The notes under the pieces were generated by a model. That model saw only the letters and a program-made list of their open reading frames with translations, was not told where the DNA came from and ran no database searches. 64,000 nucleotides of DNA from Staphylococcus piscifermentans (GTDB lineage Bacteria > Bacillota > Bacilli > Staphylococcales > Staphylococcaceae). The stretch's first letter is position 1, and the number at the start of each line of letters is the position of its first letter. Location: positions 806,001 to 870,000 of the forward strand of contig NZ_LT906447.1 of assembly GCF_900186985.1 (NCBI RefSeq). The letters run 5' to 3'. The position numbers and the translations under genes were made by a program. Of this stretch, positions 18,264 to 28,391 are shown in pieces.

Positions 18264-18418
18264 AGTAACTAGGAGATAGCACTTAGGTAACAAAGGGGTA
18301 ATAATAAATCATAGTCGTGTGATTTATTAAAAATGTGCGAATCACTAGTTAATTAACATCTTCAATATTATTACTTACTTTCCTTTCTATGCCGACTAGT
18401 AATGCTAGTCGGTTTTTT
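18264..18418 (+). ncRNA. rsaI: RsaI (RsaOG) small regulatory RNA
   Basis: About 150 bases between a CcpA-controlled promoter and a terminator (CCGACTAG TAATG CTAGTCGG TTTTTT, 18392-18418), with no reading frame. Internal features fit RsaI as I know it: a G-rich AAAGGGGTAATAATA segment that can pair with TATTATTACTTACTTTCC (the pseudoknot), a central hairpin AATAAATCA...TGATTTATT, and the unpaired CU-rich TACTTTCCTTTCTATG near the 3' end that targets G-rich ribosome binding sites. The genomic position, just upstream of a suhB-like gene and lcpC, matches S. aureus. RsaI is released from CcpA repression when glucose runs out. Boundaries are estimates. Confidence 0.9.
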
Positions 18419-18517
18419 AAATGCACAAAAAATTTAAAGTTTATTAACGTTTTTCTAGAATTACATGCTAAAATAACAATAATACATAAATTAATAAATT
18501 GATTTGAGGTGTATAGT

Positions 18518-19327
18518 TTGAATAAAACAGAACGTATCCATCTTGATAAAGCAATCAGACGATGGCTAAAAGGGTTAGATGAGATTATCCCGGAACTTAT
18601 TCATAATATGCGTACGGAGACCAAAGCGAATCAATTTGATTTGGTCACCAATGTTGATCGTATCATTCAAGATAAATTTGAAATATTTTTAGAAACGCAT
18701 TATCCTGATCATCAATTATTTGCTGAAGAAAAGAATAATGATTTGATTGATGCTAAACATGGTGATGTATGGATTATGGACCCTATCGATGGAACAGCTA
18801 ATTTAGTAAAACAACAAACAGATTATTGCATTATTCTTTCTTATTTTTCAGAAGGAGAACCTCAATTATCTTATATCTATGATTATCCTCATGAAGTACT
18901 GTATAAAGCGATTAGAGGCGTAGGTGCTTTTGAAAATGAAATGCCGATGACTACAGTTAAAGCACAAGATATTAAGGATATGATTTTATCTTATAATATG
19001 TATGTTTTAAATGAGCAAACTATAGAAGATTTGAAAGCTGCAGCATTTAGTTATCGTTTAATCGGCTCATGTGGTTTAGATTCAGTTAGAGTAATTAAAG
19101 GACAATTCGGAGCACATATCAATACAAACTCTAAACCTTGGGATATTTCAGCACAGTTTCTTTTTGCTGAAGAATTAGGTTTGAAAATGACTAACCTAAA
19201 AGGAGGACCTATCGATTTTGCTGAAGCGGGGCCTTTTATTATCAGCAATCCAGGTTGTCATGAAACTGTATTAAAGATTTTGAATCAAAAAGGCGGATAT
19301 CAAACTAATTTTGTGAATAAGACTTAA
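18518..19327 (+). CDS. Inositol monophosphatase-family protein (SuhB-like)
   Basis: A 269-residue Mg2+-dependent phosphatase-fold protein. The metal site motif WIMDPIDGTANLV near residue 87 and FAEEKN near residue 69 are intact, and the second motif is KPWDISAQFLFAEELG near residue 211. I choose the TTG at 18518, with TGAGGTG 6 bases upstream; the GTG at 18509 lies within that ribosome binding site. It follows the RsaI gene and precedes lcpC. The substrate may be inositol-1-phosphate, another sugar phosphate or PAP; the sequence does not distinguish these. Confidence 0.85.
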   Translation: MNKTERIHLDKAIRRWLKGLDEIIPELIHNMRTETKANQFDLVTNVDRIIQDKFEIFLETHYPDHQLFAEEKNNDLIDAKHGDVWIMDPIDGTANLVKQQTDYCIILSYFSEGEPQLSYIYDYPHEVLYKAIRGVGAFENEMPMTTVKAQDIKDMILSYNMYVLNEQTIEDLKAAAFSYRLIGSCGLDSVRVIKGQFGAHINTNSKPWDISAQFLFAEELGLKMTNLKGGPIDFAEAGPFIISNPGCHETVLKILNQKGGYQTNFVNKT

Positions 19328-19414
19328 GTATCATGTTTTATAAAATCAGTTATAATATAATGAGTTTATTAAGAATTAAGTTTTGCAGGATGTTAAATTA
19401 TGAGGAGTGATTGA

Positions 19415-20371
19415 GTGAGAAGGTCAGAAAATCCTAAGAGAAAAATGGGAACTGTTCCAAAGGTATTGTTATGGGGATTAGGGATTTTAGTATTGTTAGC
19501 TGTGATTGCAGCAATCTATTTAGCATTTAAAATTTTTGCGGTGGGCGGCAGTATACATAACCCATTAGACAGAAATAAGTCAGAGTTGAGAAAAGAGAAA
19601 GTAGATTTAAATAAAGGTGAGCCTTTCTCAATCGCTTTATTCGGGGTTGATTCAGATGCTCAAAGAAAGAGTGAAGGCGACGGAGAACGTTCAGATTCCA
19701 TTATGGTCTTATCCGTCAATCCAGAAAAAAAGACAACAGAAATTGTAAGTATTCCGCGTGACACGCAAGCTAAAATAGTCGGCAGAGGTACAACTGAGAA
19801 AATTAACCACGCCTATGCTTATGGCGGCCCGAATATGGCAGTAAAATCTTTAGAAAAATTATTGAACGTGCCGATTGATCATTACGCTACCGTCGATATG
19901 GATGGAATGCATGGCATGGTAGATGCGCTAGGCGGTGTCGATGTAGTAAGTAACGCAACTTTCAGTACAGACGGCTATAACTTTGTAAAAGGCGAAAAAA
20001 CACATTTAGATGGAGATAAAGCACTTGCGTTTATCCGTTCTCGTAAAGAAGAAGGGGCAGGTGGAGACTTTGGACGTCAAGAACGTCAGCAATTAGTTTT
20101 GAAAGGCATTGCTAATGAATTGGCTGGTGTAAAATCAATTACAAACTTTAACGGAGTAACAGATGAAATCCAGAAAAACGTTAAAACTGATTTAACGTTA
20201 GGACAATTAAACACCGTTCGTTCTAAATACAAAGATGCAAATGAACATGTGAGACGTCATCAATTACAAGGTAGCGGCGGTATCCAAGATGATGGTTTAT
20301 ATTACTTTGTACCTGATCAATCTTCTTTAGAAAACATGACTGAGTTGTTAAAATCTAATTTAGATTTATAA
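19415..20371 (+). CDS. lcpC: LytR-CpsA-Psr (LCP) family cell-envelope transferase
   Basis: A 318-residue protein with a short cytosolic N terminus, one membrane anchor (about residues 15-38) and an extracellular LCP domain. The pyrophosphate-binding features are visible: GVDSDAQR, ERSDSIMVLSVNPEKK, SIPRDTQAK near residue 112, and FIRSRKEEGAGGDFGRQERQQ near residue 208. LCP proteins attach wall teichoic acid or other glycopolymers to peptidoglycan. The position next to suhB-like and RsaI matches S. aureus lcpC. GTG start with GAGGAGTGA 8 bases upstream. Confidence 0.9.
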   Translation: MRRSENPKRKMGTVPKVLLWGLGILVLLAVIAAIYLAFKIFAVGGSIHNPLDRNKSELRKEKVDLNKGEPFSIALFGVDSDAQRKSEGDGERSDSIMVLSVNPEKKTTEIVSIPRDTQAKIVGRGTTEKINHAYAYGGPNMAVKSLEKLLNVPIDHYATVDMDGMHGMVDALGGVDVVSNATFSTDGYNFVKGEKTHLDGDKALAFIRSRKEEGAGGDFGRQERQQLVLKGIANELAGVKSITNFNGVTDEIQKNVKTDLTLGQLNTVRSKYKDANEHVRRHQLQGSGGIQDDGLYYFVPDQSSLENMTELLKSNLDL

Positions 20372-20378
20372 GAAAAAG

Positions 20379-20416
20379 CCAAATTTCAGGGATTTCCTGG
20401 GATTTGGTTATTTTTT
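20379..20416 (+). terminator. Terminator after lcpC
   Basis: CCAAATTTCAGG ... CCTGGGATTTGG hairpin followed by TTATTTTTT. Confidence 0.8.
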
Positions 20417-20487
20417 ACTCTAAAAGTTAAAATTATATATAAATAATAATGAAAATATAGGGTATTACGAAGGAAGAGGGGGGAATA

Positions 20488-20787
20488 ATGATGACAAATC
20501 ATGACGAAAACAAAGTAAATGAGGAAGAAGTACAAGATGTTTCAGAAATGGTAGATGAAGGCGGCTTAGGCGCAGATACCTATTATAAAATTAATGAATT
20601 TCAAAAAGACGGAGGTTCTGTCGAAGTTGGTCTAGATCAATTTAAACTTAGAGTAAGTGAATATAATGATTTAGATTTAGTCAATTCATTAATCGCTCAT
20701 GCAGACGCTAATCATAATGAAACAGAATTTGATGATGCTATTAATGTTTTAAAACAAGAAATTTTAGGCAGATTACATGATAAATAA
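20488..20787 (+). CDS. Hypothetical acidic protein, 99 residues
   Basis: A small soluble protein rich in Asp/Glu (predicted pI well below 5), with no signal peptide or membrane segment. AGGAAGAGGGG precedes two adjacent ATG codons (20488 and 20491); either could start. It is flanked by terminators on both sides, so it is monocistronic. Conserved-looking in staphylococci, but I know no function. Confidence 0.65.
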   Translation: MMTNHDENKVNEEEVQDVSEMVDEGGLGADTYYKINEFQKDGGSVEVGLDQFKLRVSEYNDLDLVNSLIAHADANHNETEFDDAINVLKQEILGRLHDK

Positions 20788-20790
20788 AAT

Positions 20791-20826
20791 GAAAGCTGGG
20801 GCATTATTTTCGTCTCAGCTTTTTTA
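20791..20826 (+). terminator. Terminator after the acidic small protein gene
   Basis: AAAGCTGGGGCA ... CGTCTCAGCTTTTTT hairpin with T tail. Confidence 0.75.
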
Positions 20827-21351
20827 ATGAATCCTTCTTTCAACCACTCAATACGCCACTTAATTATTCTGAAGAGTTAGTTTTTCAGCACATTATTATA
20901 AAAAGAGTAAAAAGTAATTATTAATTGGTTTAATATATCAACTTTTGAGCAAATATATAAGTATGGGACTTAACATTTAAGAGTAAAAGTACTAGAATTA
21001 GAAATAAGACTATTTTTTTAATTGCGTGGGGCAAAAAGGATTTAGTCTTCAAATATTTACGGATAATATAAAAAAGAAGAGGTTATTAAATAGCGTTGGA
21101 TTTTCAGAGTAATTCAGCTTTGGAGAAAGTGCTATAAAATGACATGTCAGGTTATCAGTTAATTAATTTAGCAAGTTGTAGTATGACTGCTTATGTATTA
21201 CATAAATTGAGCTGCTTCAAGCTTTATAAATGAATTGATCGAACCTTTTTCAGAATGATACTAACCCTCATCAATAGAATCAAACTGAAGCATGTCCAAT
21301 TGTATAGAACTTAAACGCATTTATCAGACCTCAGAATATAGGGGTGATTAT
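20827..21351. other. Long AT-rich upstream region of fdhA
   Basis: About 525 bases without a convincing gene. I see no clear Rex, cre or palindromic operator and no strong terminator; a TATAAA-like box near 21132 is the only promoter candidate. The long region may hold upstream regulation of formate dehydrogenase. Confidence 0.4.
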
Positions 21352-24312
21352 ATGCAAGAACATCTTGTCATCACTTTAGATGGAAAAGACTATCTTGTGG
21401 AACCAGGAACAAATCTTCTTGCTTTCATTAAGTCGCAAGAAACATTTGTACCGTCAATCTGTTATAACGAATCACTAGGACCGATTCAAACTTGTGATAC
21501 TTGTGCAGTAGAAATTGACGGAAAAATCGAGCGCGCATGTGGTACAACAATTGATCGTCCAATGGTTGTCAACACAACAAACAGCGATGTTAAAGCCAGC
21601 CAAAAAGAAGCTTTAGACCGTATCTTAGAAAAACACATTTTGTATTGTACAGTTTGTGACTATAACAACGGTGACTGTGACATCCATAACACAATGGATG
21701 AATGGGGTATTGAGGAACAATCATACGAATACAAACCCAAGCCTTACGAAAAAGACTTTGGACCATTTTATCGTTATGACCCTAACCAATGTATCCTTTG
21801 CGGACGTTGTGTAGAAGTTTGTCAAGACGTTCAAGTTAATGAAACTTTATCTATTGACTGGGAACGTGAACAACCAAGAGTTATCTGGGATAACGATGTA
21901 CCAATCAATGAATCATCATGTGTTAACTGTGGTCAATGTGCAACAGTTTGTCCATGTAACGCTATGATGGAAAATAAAATGGTTGGTAATGCCGGTTATA
22001 TGACTGACATCGAACCTGGATCTTTAGCAGACATGATTGAATTGACTAAAGAAGCAGAACCAGGTTACGGCCTATTAATGGGCGTATCAAACGGCGAATC
22101 TGCAATGCGTAACGAATATATGTCTAAAACGAAAACAGTATGTACGTACTGTGGTGTGGGATGTACTTTTGATGTTTGGACTAAAGGTCGCGAAATCCTT
22201 AAAGTTCAACCTCAACACGATTCACCTGCTAACCGAGTTTCAACTTGTATCAAAGGTAAATTCGGTTGGGACTTCGTCAACTCTGAAGAGCGTTTAACAA
22301 GACCGCTTGTTCGTAAAGGTGACGAATTCGTAGAAGTAGAATGGGATGAAGCATTAAATGTTATCAGCGACAATTTCCGTCGTATTAAAGAGGAAAAAGG
22401 CGCAGATGCATTATCATTCATCGCATCTTCTAAAGGTACTATTGAAGAATCATATTTAATGCAAAAACTTGCTCGACAAGTTATTGGTACTAACAACGTA
22501 GATAACTGTTCACGTTATTGCCAAGCACCAGCAACAAAAGGTTTATTCAGAACAGTAGGTCACGGCGGTGACTCAGGTTCAAGTGATGACCTTATGCATT
22601 CAGACATGGTGGTCTTGGTAGGTACTAACACAGCGGAAGCGCATCCAGTTATCGCTTCTAAAATTAAACGCGGACACAAATTATACGGTAATAAACTTGT
22701 AGTATTTGATATCCGCCGTCATGAAATGGCAGAACGTGCTGACTATTTCTACCAACCTAAACCAGGTACTGACTTAGCATGGATGTCAGCAGTAACTAAA
22801 TACATCATTGATAATGATATGCACGATAAAGCCTTTATTGATGAATGGGTTGACTATTTCGATGATTACTACAAATCATTAGCACCATTCACTATGGAAT
22901 TTGCTGAAGAAACTACAGGTATTCCAAAAGAAGATCTTATTGAATTTGCACATAATGTTGTGGCAGCAGAAGGCGTAAGTATCTGTTGGGCAATGGGTGT
23001 AACACAACAAGACATCGGTAGTGACACAAGTACAGCAATTTCTAACTTATTGCTTGTTACAGGTAACTACAGAAAACCTGGTTGCGGTGCTTATCCATTA
23101 CGTGGACACAACAACGTACAAGGTTGTAGTGATGCTGGTAGTATGCCGGATAAATTCCCAGGTTACCAAGGTGTTGAAGATGACGAAGTACGTGTGAAAT
23201 TTGAAAAAGCTTACGGCGTAGCATTACCACCTAAAGCAGGTCGTGACAACCATCAAATGATGGAAGGTATTCATAACGACGAAATTTCTGCAATGTACAT
23301 TTACGGTGAAGATACTGGTATCGTTGATGCTAATATCAACTTCGTACAATCCGCTTTAGAAAAAGTTGATTTCTTAGTGGTACAAGATGCGTTCCTAACA
23401 CAAACAGCACGTTTTGCGAACGTTGTATTACCTGCAAGTCCTTCACTTGAAAAAGAAGGTACATTTGCGAATACAGAACGTCGTATCCAACGTCTATATC
23501 AAGTTATGGAACCACTTGGCGAATCTAAACCTGACTGGCAAATCATGCAAATGATTGCAAATAAAATGGGCTTTGACTGGAACTATTCACATCCAAGTGA
23601 AATCATGGATGAAATGGCCAGCTTAACACCAACATTTGCTGGTGTAACTTATGAAAGACTTGAAGGTTTCAAATCATTACAATGGCCAGTTGCTCCAGAT
23701 GGTACAGATGAACCAATCTTGTATCTTGGAGGATTCAATTTCCCTAATAAACGTGCGAAATTGTATCCATTAACATTTGATAACTTCTTCAAACAAGATG
23801 AAGAGTATGACTTGCATGTTAATAATGGTCGTTTATTAGAACACTTCCACGAAGGTAATATGACTTACCACGTTCCTGGTATTAAATACAAAGTACCTAA
23901 CGTTTATGTGGAAATTTCTCCAGAACTTGCAGAACACCGCGGTGTTCACGAAGGTGGCGAAGTTAAATTAGTTTCATCTACAGGTGAAGTTAAATTAATG
24001 GTTCACGTTACTGACCGTGTTAAAGGTAATGAAATCTATATTCCATTGAACAACGATGCGGAACAAGATGGTACATTGGGTGCAGTCAACATGTTGACTA
24101 ACAGTGATGTAGATAAAGATACAGATACACCATCTTACAAACGTACAGCTTGCCGTATGGAAGTGATTACACGCCGAGGCAGATCACCATTGAATCCTGC
24201 CAACTTCCGTGTAGATACAGAACGTAATCCGCAATACAGTGTTCAAGTTCAGAAAAAATGGGCACGTCCAGACTACGTGTTCCCAGGAAATCAGGTGAGA
24301 CACGATGGCTGA
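21352..24312 (+). CDS. fdhA: Molybdenum-dependent formate dehydrogenase, alpha subunit
   Basis: A 986-residue cytosolic oxidoreductase that oxidises formate to CO2. Domains in order: N-terminal plant-type [2Fe-2S] domain (CYNE...CDTCAVE...C), a His/Cys motif ([15 protein letters not shown]), two [4Fe-4S] motifs ([24 protein letters not shown]), then the molybdopterin domain with its own cluster (CTYCGVGC near residue 263). The active-site ligand region CSRYCQAP carries cysteine where some enzymes have selenocysteine. ATG 21352 follows AGGGGTGA; an in-frame ATG at 21292 lacks a good ribosome binding site. The DUF1641 gene overlaps its 3' end by 8 bases. Moco genes and fdhD lie in the same window. 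Confidence 0.93.
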   Translation: MQEHLVITLDGKDYLVEPGTNLLAFIKSQETFVPSICYNESLGPIQTCDTCAVEIDGKIERACGTTIDRPMVVNTTNSDVKASQKEALDRILEKHILYCTVCDYNNGDCDIHNTMDEWGIEEQSYEYKPKPYEKDFGPFYRYDPNQCILCGRCVEVCQDVQVNETLSIDWEREQPRVIWDNDVPINESSCVNCGQCATVCPCNAMMENKMVGNAGYMTDIEPGSLADMIELTKEAEPGYGLLMGVSNGESAMRNEYMSKTKTVCTYCGVGCTFDVWTKGREILKVQPQHDSPANRVSTCIKGKFGWDFVNSEERLTRPLVRKGDEFVEVEWDEALNVISDNFRRIKEEKGADALSFIASSKGTIEESYLMQKLARQVIGTNNVDNCSRYCQAPATKGLFRTVGHGGDSGSSDDLMHSDMVVLVGTNTAEAHPVIASKIKRGHKLYGNKLVVFDIRRHEMAERADYFYQPKPGTDLAWMSAVTKYIIDNDMHDKAFIDEWVDYFDDYYKSLAPFTMEFAEETTGIPKEDLIEFAHNVVAAEGVSICWAMGVTQQDIGSDTSTAISNLLLVTGNYRKPGCGAYPLRGHNNVQGCSDAGSMPDKFPGYQGVEDDEVRVKFEKAYGVALPPKAGRDNHQMMEGIHNDEISAMYIYGEDTGIVDANINFVQSALEKVDFLVVQDAFLTQTARFANVVLPASPSLEKEGTFANTERRIQRLYQVMEPLGESKPDWQIMQMIANKMGFDWNYSHPSEIMDEMASLTPTFAGVTYERLEGFKSLQWPVAPDGTDEPILYLGGFNFPNKRAKLYPLTFDNFFKQDEEYDLHVNNGRLLEHFHEGNMTYHVPGIKYKVPNVYVEISPELAEHRGVHEGGEVKLVSSTGEVKLMVHVTDRVKGNEIYIPLNNDAEQDGTLGAVNMLTNSDVDKDTDTPSYKRTACRMEVITRRGRSPLNPANFRVDTERNPQYSVQVQKKWARPDYVFPGNQVRHDG

Positions 24313-24778
24313 AAACATTAGAAAAATTAAACGAATGGAAATCCCGCCAGAAAAGCAAAAAGCAGATGATCTTGCAGAAGTAACAGATGCTATTGCTGAA
24401 AATAAAGACGTGATTATCAAAGCAATCCGTTTAATGAAAGTGTTGGATGATGCTAAAATTTTAGATGCATCTATCGGTGCTGTAGAAAGCCGCGGATTTA
24501 TTACTGGTAAATTTACGAAAGAGCTTAGAAAAGAACAATACACTGGCGTATTAAATAACTTGGCTCCATTAGTATTTATGATCGGTAAATTGAATGTTCC
24601 TAACTTGGAAGATATGTTAATAAAAGTTAACAAAGGATTGGAAAATGCTAATCAAGCAAGTCCAAATCAACGTACAACAGTTGGCAGCTTAGTCGGATTG
24701 TTAAAAGACGAAGATGCTAACAGAAGTATTACTTACTTCTTAAATATCTTAAAAGGTATGTCACGTGACGAAGAATAA
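24305..24778 (+). CDS. DUF1641 protein, formate dehydrogenase partner
   Basis: A 157-residue soluble helical protein with the DUF1641 pattern ([22 protein letters not shown]..., [20 protein letters not shown]). Family members are almost always encoded next to this type of formate dehydrogenase and are thought to be an accessory or electron-transfer partner. It overlaps fdhA by 8 bases and ends at a strong terminator. Its biochemical role is not established. Confidence 0.85.
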   Translation: MAENIRKIKRMEIPPEKQKADDLAEVTDAIAENKDVIIKAIRLMKVLDDAKILDASIGAVESRGFITGKFTKELRKEQYTGVLNNLAPLVFMIGKLNVPNLEDMLIKVNKGLENANQASPNQRTTVGSLVGLLKDEDANRSITYFLNILKGMSRDEE

Positions 24779-24797
24779 TCCGTAACCTTTTCAGGAA

Positions 24798-24838
24798 GCA
24801 AAGGCTGGAACATTAATTTGTTCCAGCCTTTGTTTATT
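24798..24838 (+). terminator. Terminator after fdhA-DUF1641
   Basis: CAAAGGCTGGAACA / TGTTCCAGCCTTTG is a perfect 14-bp stem with a 6-base loop followed by TTTATT. Confidence 0.85.
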
Positions 24839-24855
24839 CTAATCAATCTAGTCGG

Positions 24856-24903
24856 AGCGAGAAGATGAAATAATTTTAATCCATGTTATTTCTGTCTCCG
24901 CTC
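24856..24903. repeat. Second long hairpin behind the fdhA terminator
   Basis: GGAGCGAGA...GAAAT pairs imperfectly with ATTTC...TCTCCGCTCC without a T run. It resembles the hairpin after galT (54165-54218), sharing GGAGCG and the GAAATAATTTT core, so it may belong to a repeat family. Confidence 0.55.
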
Positions 24904-24977
24904 CTTATACATAGTATGCTAAAATTTAGGAATGAAGTAATTTAAATAAAGACATAATTTGCAGAAAGAAGGTGGAG

Positions 24978-25223
24978 ATGATTAACCCGAATCTGTTAAA
25001 GGGATTAGCTATTGTATCCAATATATTTGTAGTACTAGGTTTTATCTTATTAATTATGATGAAGCTTGTCTTAGCGATTACCATGTTCGCGATTGCTATT
25101 ACTATCAGCTTGATGATGTTTAATGTTTTATTTCGCGACAGAACAGGAATGAAAATAGTTGTAAATATATCATTTGTGATTGTAATCGGAGTGATTATAC
25201 TAGCATACTTCTTGCTAAAATAA
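24978..25223 (+). CDS. Small membrane protein, 81 residues
   Basis: Three hydrophobic segments cover most of the protein, with a short basic stretch between the second and third. GAAGGTGG precedes ATG 24978; a GTG at 24972 is inside the ribosome binding site. The sagA-like gene follows 22 bases downstream, so the two probably form an operon. No function is recognised. Confidence 0.65.
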   Translation: MINPNLLKGLAIVSNIFVVLGFILLIMMKLVLAITMFAIAITISLMMFNVLFRDRTGMKIVVNISFVIVIGVIILAYFLLK

Positions 25224-25245
25224 ATAAATTTGAGAGGTACAAGGC

Positions 25246-26025
25246 ATGAGTCGTACATTTAAGAAAAGGTTTTTAATCATTTTGATAAGTGTGATTATAG
25301 CTGTATTTGCCATACTGATGATTGTTAATGAAACGAATTTATTCAAACATGATCAGACACATACCTTTGATGAGGCTGTTCAAGCGCAAACTGGTGAAGG
25401 CATGTTGAATACCAAGGAAGATGATGGACGTTTTGTCAACGCATCTAAAGAAGATGTACGTCGTGCAATGACTATTAAAAAGCACAATCATAATATTAAT
25501 TATATGGATATATCAGAAAAGGTACCGATGGATAAAAAAGAAGTCAACCAAATCTTAAAGGGCAAAGGCATCTTTGAAAATAAAGGAGCGACTTTTTTAA
25601 AAGCGCAAGATCGATATGGAGTTAATGTGCTTTACCTAATTAGCCATGCTCTGATAGAAACAGGGAACGGCCAATCAGGTTTAGCTAAAGGTATACCTTA
25701 TAAAGGCAAACATTATTATAACTTCTATGGTATTGGGGCTTTTGACGAAAATGCATTGAAACATGGACACAGTTATGCGAAACAGCAAAAATGGACTTCT
25801 CCAGAAAAAGCCATATTGGGGGGCGCTTCATTTGTACGAAAAGAATACTTTGATAAAGAGCAACTGTCTCTTTATCAAATGCGTTGGAATCCCAAAAACC
25901 CTGGCCAACATCAATATGCGAGTGACATTGGCTGGGATACTAAAATAGCAAGTGCGATGGACCATTATTACCAAAAATACGGAATTAAAAAGGATCATAT
26001 TCGTAAAAATTATTATAAGCAATAA
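25246..26025 (+). CDS. sagA: Membrane-anchored N-acetylglucosaminidase (SagA-like)
   Basis: A 259-residue protein with an N-terminal membrane anchor (about residues 8-28) and an extracellular glucosaminidase domain (about 105-245). The catalytic-type segment SHALIETGNGQSGLA near residue 135 and the YNFYGIGAFD motif are those of the GH73/Bax-like family. It cleaves glycan strands of peptidoglycan. S. aureus has a similar SagA at the corresponding locus near fdhA, which is the basis for the name. A terminator follows the stop directly. Confidence 0.82.
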   Translation: MSRTFKKRFLIILISVIIAVFAILMIVNETNLFKHDQTHTFDEAVQAQTGEGMLNTKEDDGRFVNASKEDVRRAMTIKKHNHNINYMDISEKVPMDKKEVNQILKGKGIFENKGATFLKAQDRYGVNVLYLISHALIETGNGQSGLAKGIPYKGKHYYNFYGIGAFDENALKHGHSYAKQQKWTSPEKAILGGASFVRKEYFDKEQLSLYQMRWNPKNPGQHQYASDIGWDTKIASAMDHYYQKYGIKKDHIRKNYYKQ

Positions 26026-26028
26026 CTT

Positions 26029-26055
26029 TAAAAGAGGGTAGCTCCCTCTTTTTTT
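26029..26055 (+). terminator. Terminator after the glucosaminidase gene
   Basis: AAAGAGGG / CCCTCTTT stem with a 5-base loop and a run of T. Confidence 0.85.
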
Positions 26056-26128
26056 GTGAATATAGTATTGATAGCAAAAAGAGGGAATATGATAAAATAA
26101 AGATAACGCAAAAATGAGGTGTTGAGAT

Positions 26129-27253
26129 ATGAAAATAGCAATCGTAGGCGGCGGAATAGGTGGCTTAACAGCTGCTGCGCTCCTTCATGAAAACGACAAT
26201 GAGATACATGTATTTGAACAGCATGCCAAGGTAGAAGAAGTAGGTGCTGGGATTGGTATCGGGGGAAATGTATTAGACAAGCTGGGAAATCATGATTTAG
26301 CTAAAGGTATCAAAAATGCAGGGCAAGTTATTAATGAATTAGAGTTTTTAGATGATCATGGTAACGTTTTAAATAAGGCTTTATTAAAAAAAGGGACAGT
26401 CAATTTAACGCTTCCGCGTCAGACGCTGCTTGATATTATTAAATCATATGTTCCTGCAGAAGCTATTCATACAGATAGTAAAATTACGCGTATCGAACAA
26501 AACAGCTCTAAGGTGACATTAACAGCAGAAAATGGTTCGCAAGCAGATTTTGATTTGTGTATTGGAGCAGATGGATTGCATTCTATTATCCGTCAACAAT
26601 TGGATCCTAAATCTACAGTCAACTACCAAGGATACACAGTATTCAGAGGAATGGTAGAAGATGTACGTTTATCAGATCCTCATACTGCTAAAGAATATTG
26701 GGGACCTAAAGGGCGCATCGGAATTGTTCCTATGTTGAATAATCAAGCCTATTGGTTTATTTCGGTAAATGCTAAACAAGGAGACCCTAAATTTAATGAT
26801 TTCACTAAGCCGTATATTCAAGCTTATTATAATCATTATCCAAATGAGGTACGCCGTATCTTTGATCAAACGAGTGAAACTGGAATATTGCATCATGATA
26901 TCTTTGATTTAACACCATTAAAAACCTTCGTCTATGGGCGTACATTATTATTAGGTGATGCAGCACATGCTACTACACCAAATTTAGGACAAGGCGCTGG
27001 CCAAGCCATGGAAGATGCTATCGTTTTAGCAAATTGCTTAAAAGCATACGATTTCAGAGAAGCCTTAGCAAGATATGATCAATTACGTGTGAAACACACA
27101 ACCAAGGTGATTAAGAAATCAAGAAAAATCGGCAAACAAGCACAAATGTCTAATAGTTTAATGATAGGTTTAAGAAATACTATTATGAAACGTCTGCCAT
27201 CTAAATTATTGAGCAACCAAGTGAAATTTATTTATAAAACAAAAGAACAATAA
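26129..27253 (+). CDS. FAD-dependent monooxygenase (UbiH / salicylate hydroxylase-like)
   Basis: A 374-residue class A flavin monooxygenase. Motifs: the FAD-binding VGGGIGGLTAAALL at residues 5-18, the CIGADGLHSIIRQ motif near residue 146, and LLLGDAAHATTPNLGQGAGQAMEDA (GD motif) near residue 274. It is probably a hydroxylase of an aromatic or quinone-like substrate. ATG 26129 is preceded by ATGAGGTGTTG. Single gene. Confidence 0.85.
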   Translation: MKIAIVGGGIGGLTAAALLHENDNEIHVFEQHAKVEEVGAGIGIGGNVLDKLGNHDLAKGIKNAGQVINELEFLDDHGNVLNKALLKKGTVNLTLPRQTLLDIIKSYVPAEAIHTDSKITRIEQNSSKVTLTAENGSQADFDLCIGADGLHSIIRQQLDPKSTVNYQGYTVFRGMVEDVRLSDPHTAKEYWGPKGRIGIVPMLNNQAYWFISVNAKQGDPKFNDFTKPYIQAYYNHYPNEVRRIFDQTSETGILHHDIFDLTPLKTFVYGRTLLLGDAAHATTPNLGQGAGQAMEDAIVLANCLKAYDFREALARYDQLRVKHTTKVIKKSRKIGKQAQMSNSLMIGLRNTIMKRLPSKLLSNQVKFIYKTKEQ

Positions 27254-27273
27254 TCTGAGGAAGCGGAACAGTA

Positions 27274-27310
27274 AATAAGGGTTAGGACATCGATTGTCCT
27301 AACCCTTATT
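27274..27310. terminator. Convergent hairpin between monooxygenase and hydroxyacid dehydrogenase genes
   Basis: A perfect 16-bp inverted repeat (arms 27274-27289 and 27295-27310) with a 5-base loop. No long T run follows, so it is a hairpin terminator of the weak-tail kind for both genes. Confidence 0.7.
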
Positions 27311-27330
27311 AATGCTTAAAAAATTGTCGC

Positions 27331-28302
27331 TTATTTTTCAACATCATTTACAATATATTTTGGTGCTTGATCTTCTTTAAGCACAGCTACCGTATTATCT
27401 GCCACAATTTTAGCCATTCCATCACGCGCTTCAAATGTAGCATTTCCGATATGCGGTGTAATCACGACGTTATCTAATGATTTCAAATCATCATTAATTT
27501 CAGGTTCGAATTCATAAACGTCTAATGCTGCGCCTTCAATATCTTTATTCTTTAAAGCGTCTGCAAGCGCTTGTTCATTAACAATAGGACCTCTGGCTGC
27601 ATTGATCAGATAAGCTGTATCTTTCATTTTCTTGAATTGTTCTGTATCGAACATATGATGCAGTTCTGGTTTATAAGCTGCATTAATCGTAATGAAATCA
27701 GCTTTCTCTAACATCGTATCTAAATCAACGTACTTAACGCCTAAATTACGTTCTTTATCTTCTTTACGATGAGGACCTGTATAGAGAACGTCCATATCGA
27801 ATGCTTTAGCACGTTTAGCTACTGCTGAACCGATAGCGCCTAGTCCGACGATACCGATTGTTTTGCCAGAAACTTCGCGTCCTCTGAAGAATAAAGGTGC
27901 CCAACCATCAAAACCTTTTGTACGAGACAACTGGTCTCCTTCTGGAATACGACGTGCTACAGCAAGCACAAGTGCAAATGTTAATTCTGCAGTAGAGCGT
28001 GTTGAAACTTCAGGAGTATTCGTTACATATATTCCTTTTTCTTTCGCAAAATCAATATCGACGTTATTAAAACCAGCACCATAGTTGGCAATAATTTTAA
28101 GGTTCTTTCCGCTTTCAATAACTGCTTTGTCTACGTTAGTAGAAAGAATACTGATTAATGCATCGGCATCTTCTACACGTTCTTTCAACGTATCTTGATC
28201 CACTACTCCTGGACCGTCATACATATCTACTTCAATTTGGTGTTTCTCTAAGATGTCCAATCCAACTTGAGGGATAGGACCTGCAATAAATACCTTTGTC
28301 AT
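27331..28302 (-). CDS. D-isomer specific 2-hydroxyacid dehydrogenase
   Basis: A 323-residue NAD(P)-dependent enzyme of the glycerate/glyoxylate/hydroxypyruvate reductase type. The NAD-binding Rossmann motif is GIVGLGAIGSAVAKRAKAF near residue 148. Catalytic residues lie in NAARGPIV (Arg), DVYEFEPE (Glu) and TPHIGNAT (His). The ribosome binding site AAAAGGAGTGG precedes the ATG. The gene is monocistronic. Which 2-hydroxyacid it reduces is not determined. Confidence 0.88.
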   Translation of the reverse strand: MTKVFIAGPIPQVGLDILEKHQIEVDMYDGPGVVDQDTLKERVEDADALISILSTNVDKAVIESGKNLKIIANYGAGFNNVDIDFAKEKGIYVTNTPEVSTRSTAELTFALVLAVARRIPEGDQLSRTKGFDGWAPLFFRGREVSGKTIGIVGLGAIGSAVAKRAKAFDMDVLYTGPHRKEDKERNLGVKYVDLDTMLEKADFITINAAYKPELHHMFDTEQFKKMKDTAYLINAARGPIVNEQALADALKNKDIEGAALDVYEFEPEINDDLKSLDNVVITPHIGNATFEARDGMAKIVADNTVAVLKEDQAPKYIVNDVEK

Positions 28303-28391
28303 TCAAACCACTCCTTTTCCGACTTCTTATCTCAAGTATATTAAAAGGACGGAAAAGACACAAAGAATACACAAGATATTTCGCGAGACCA

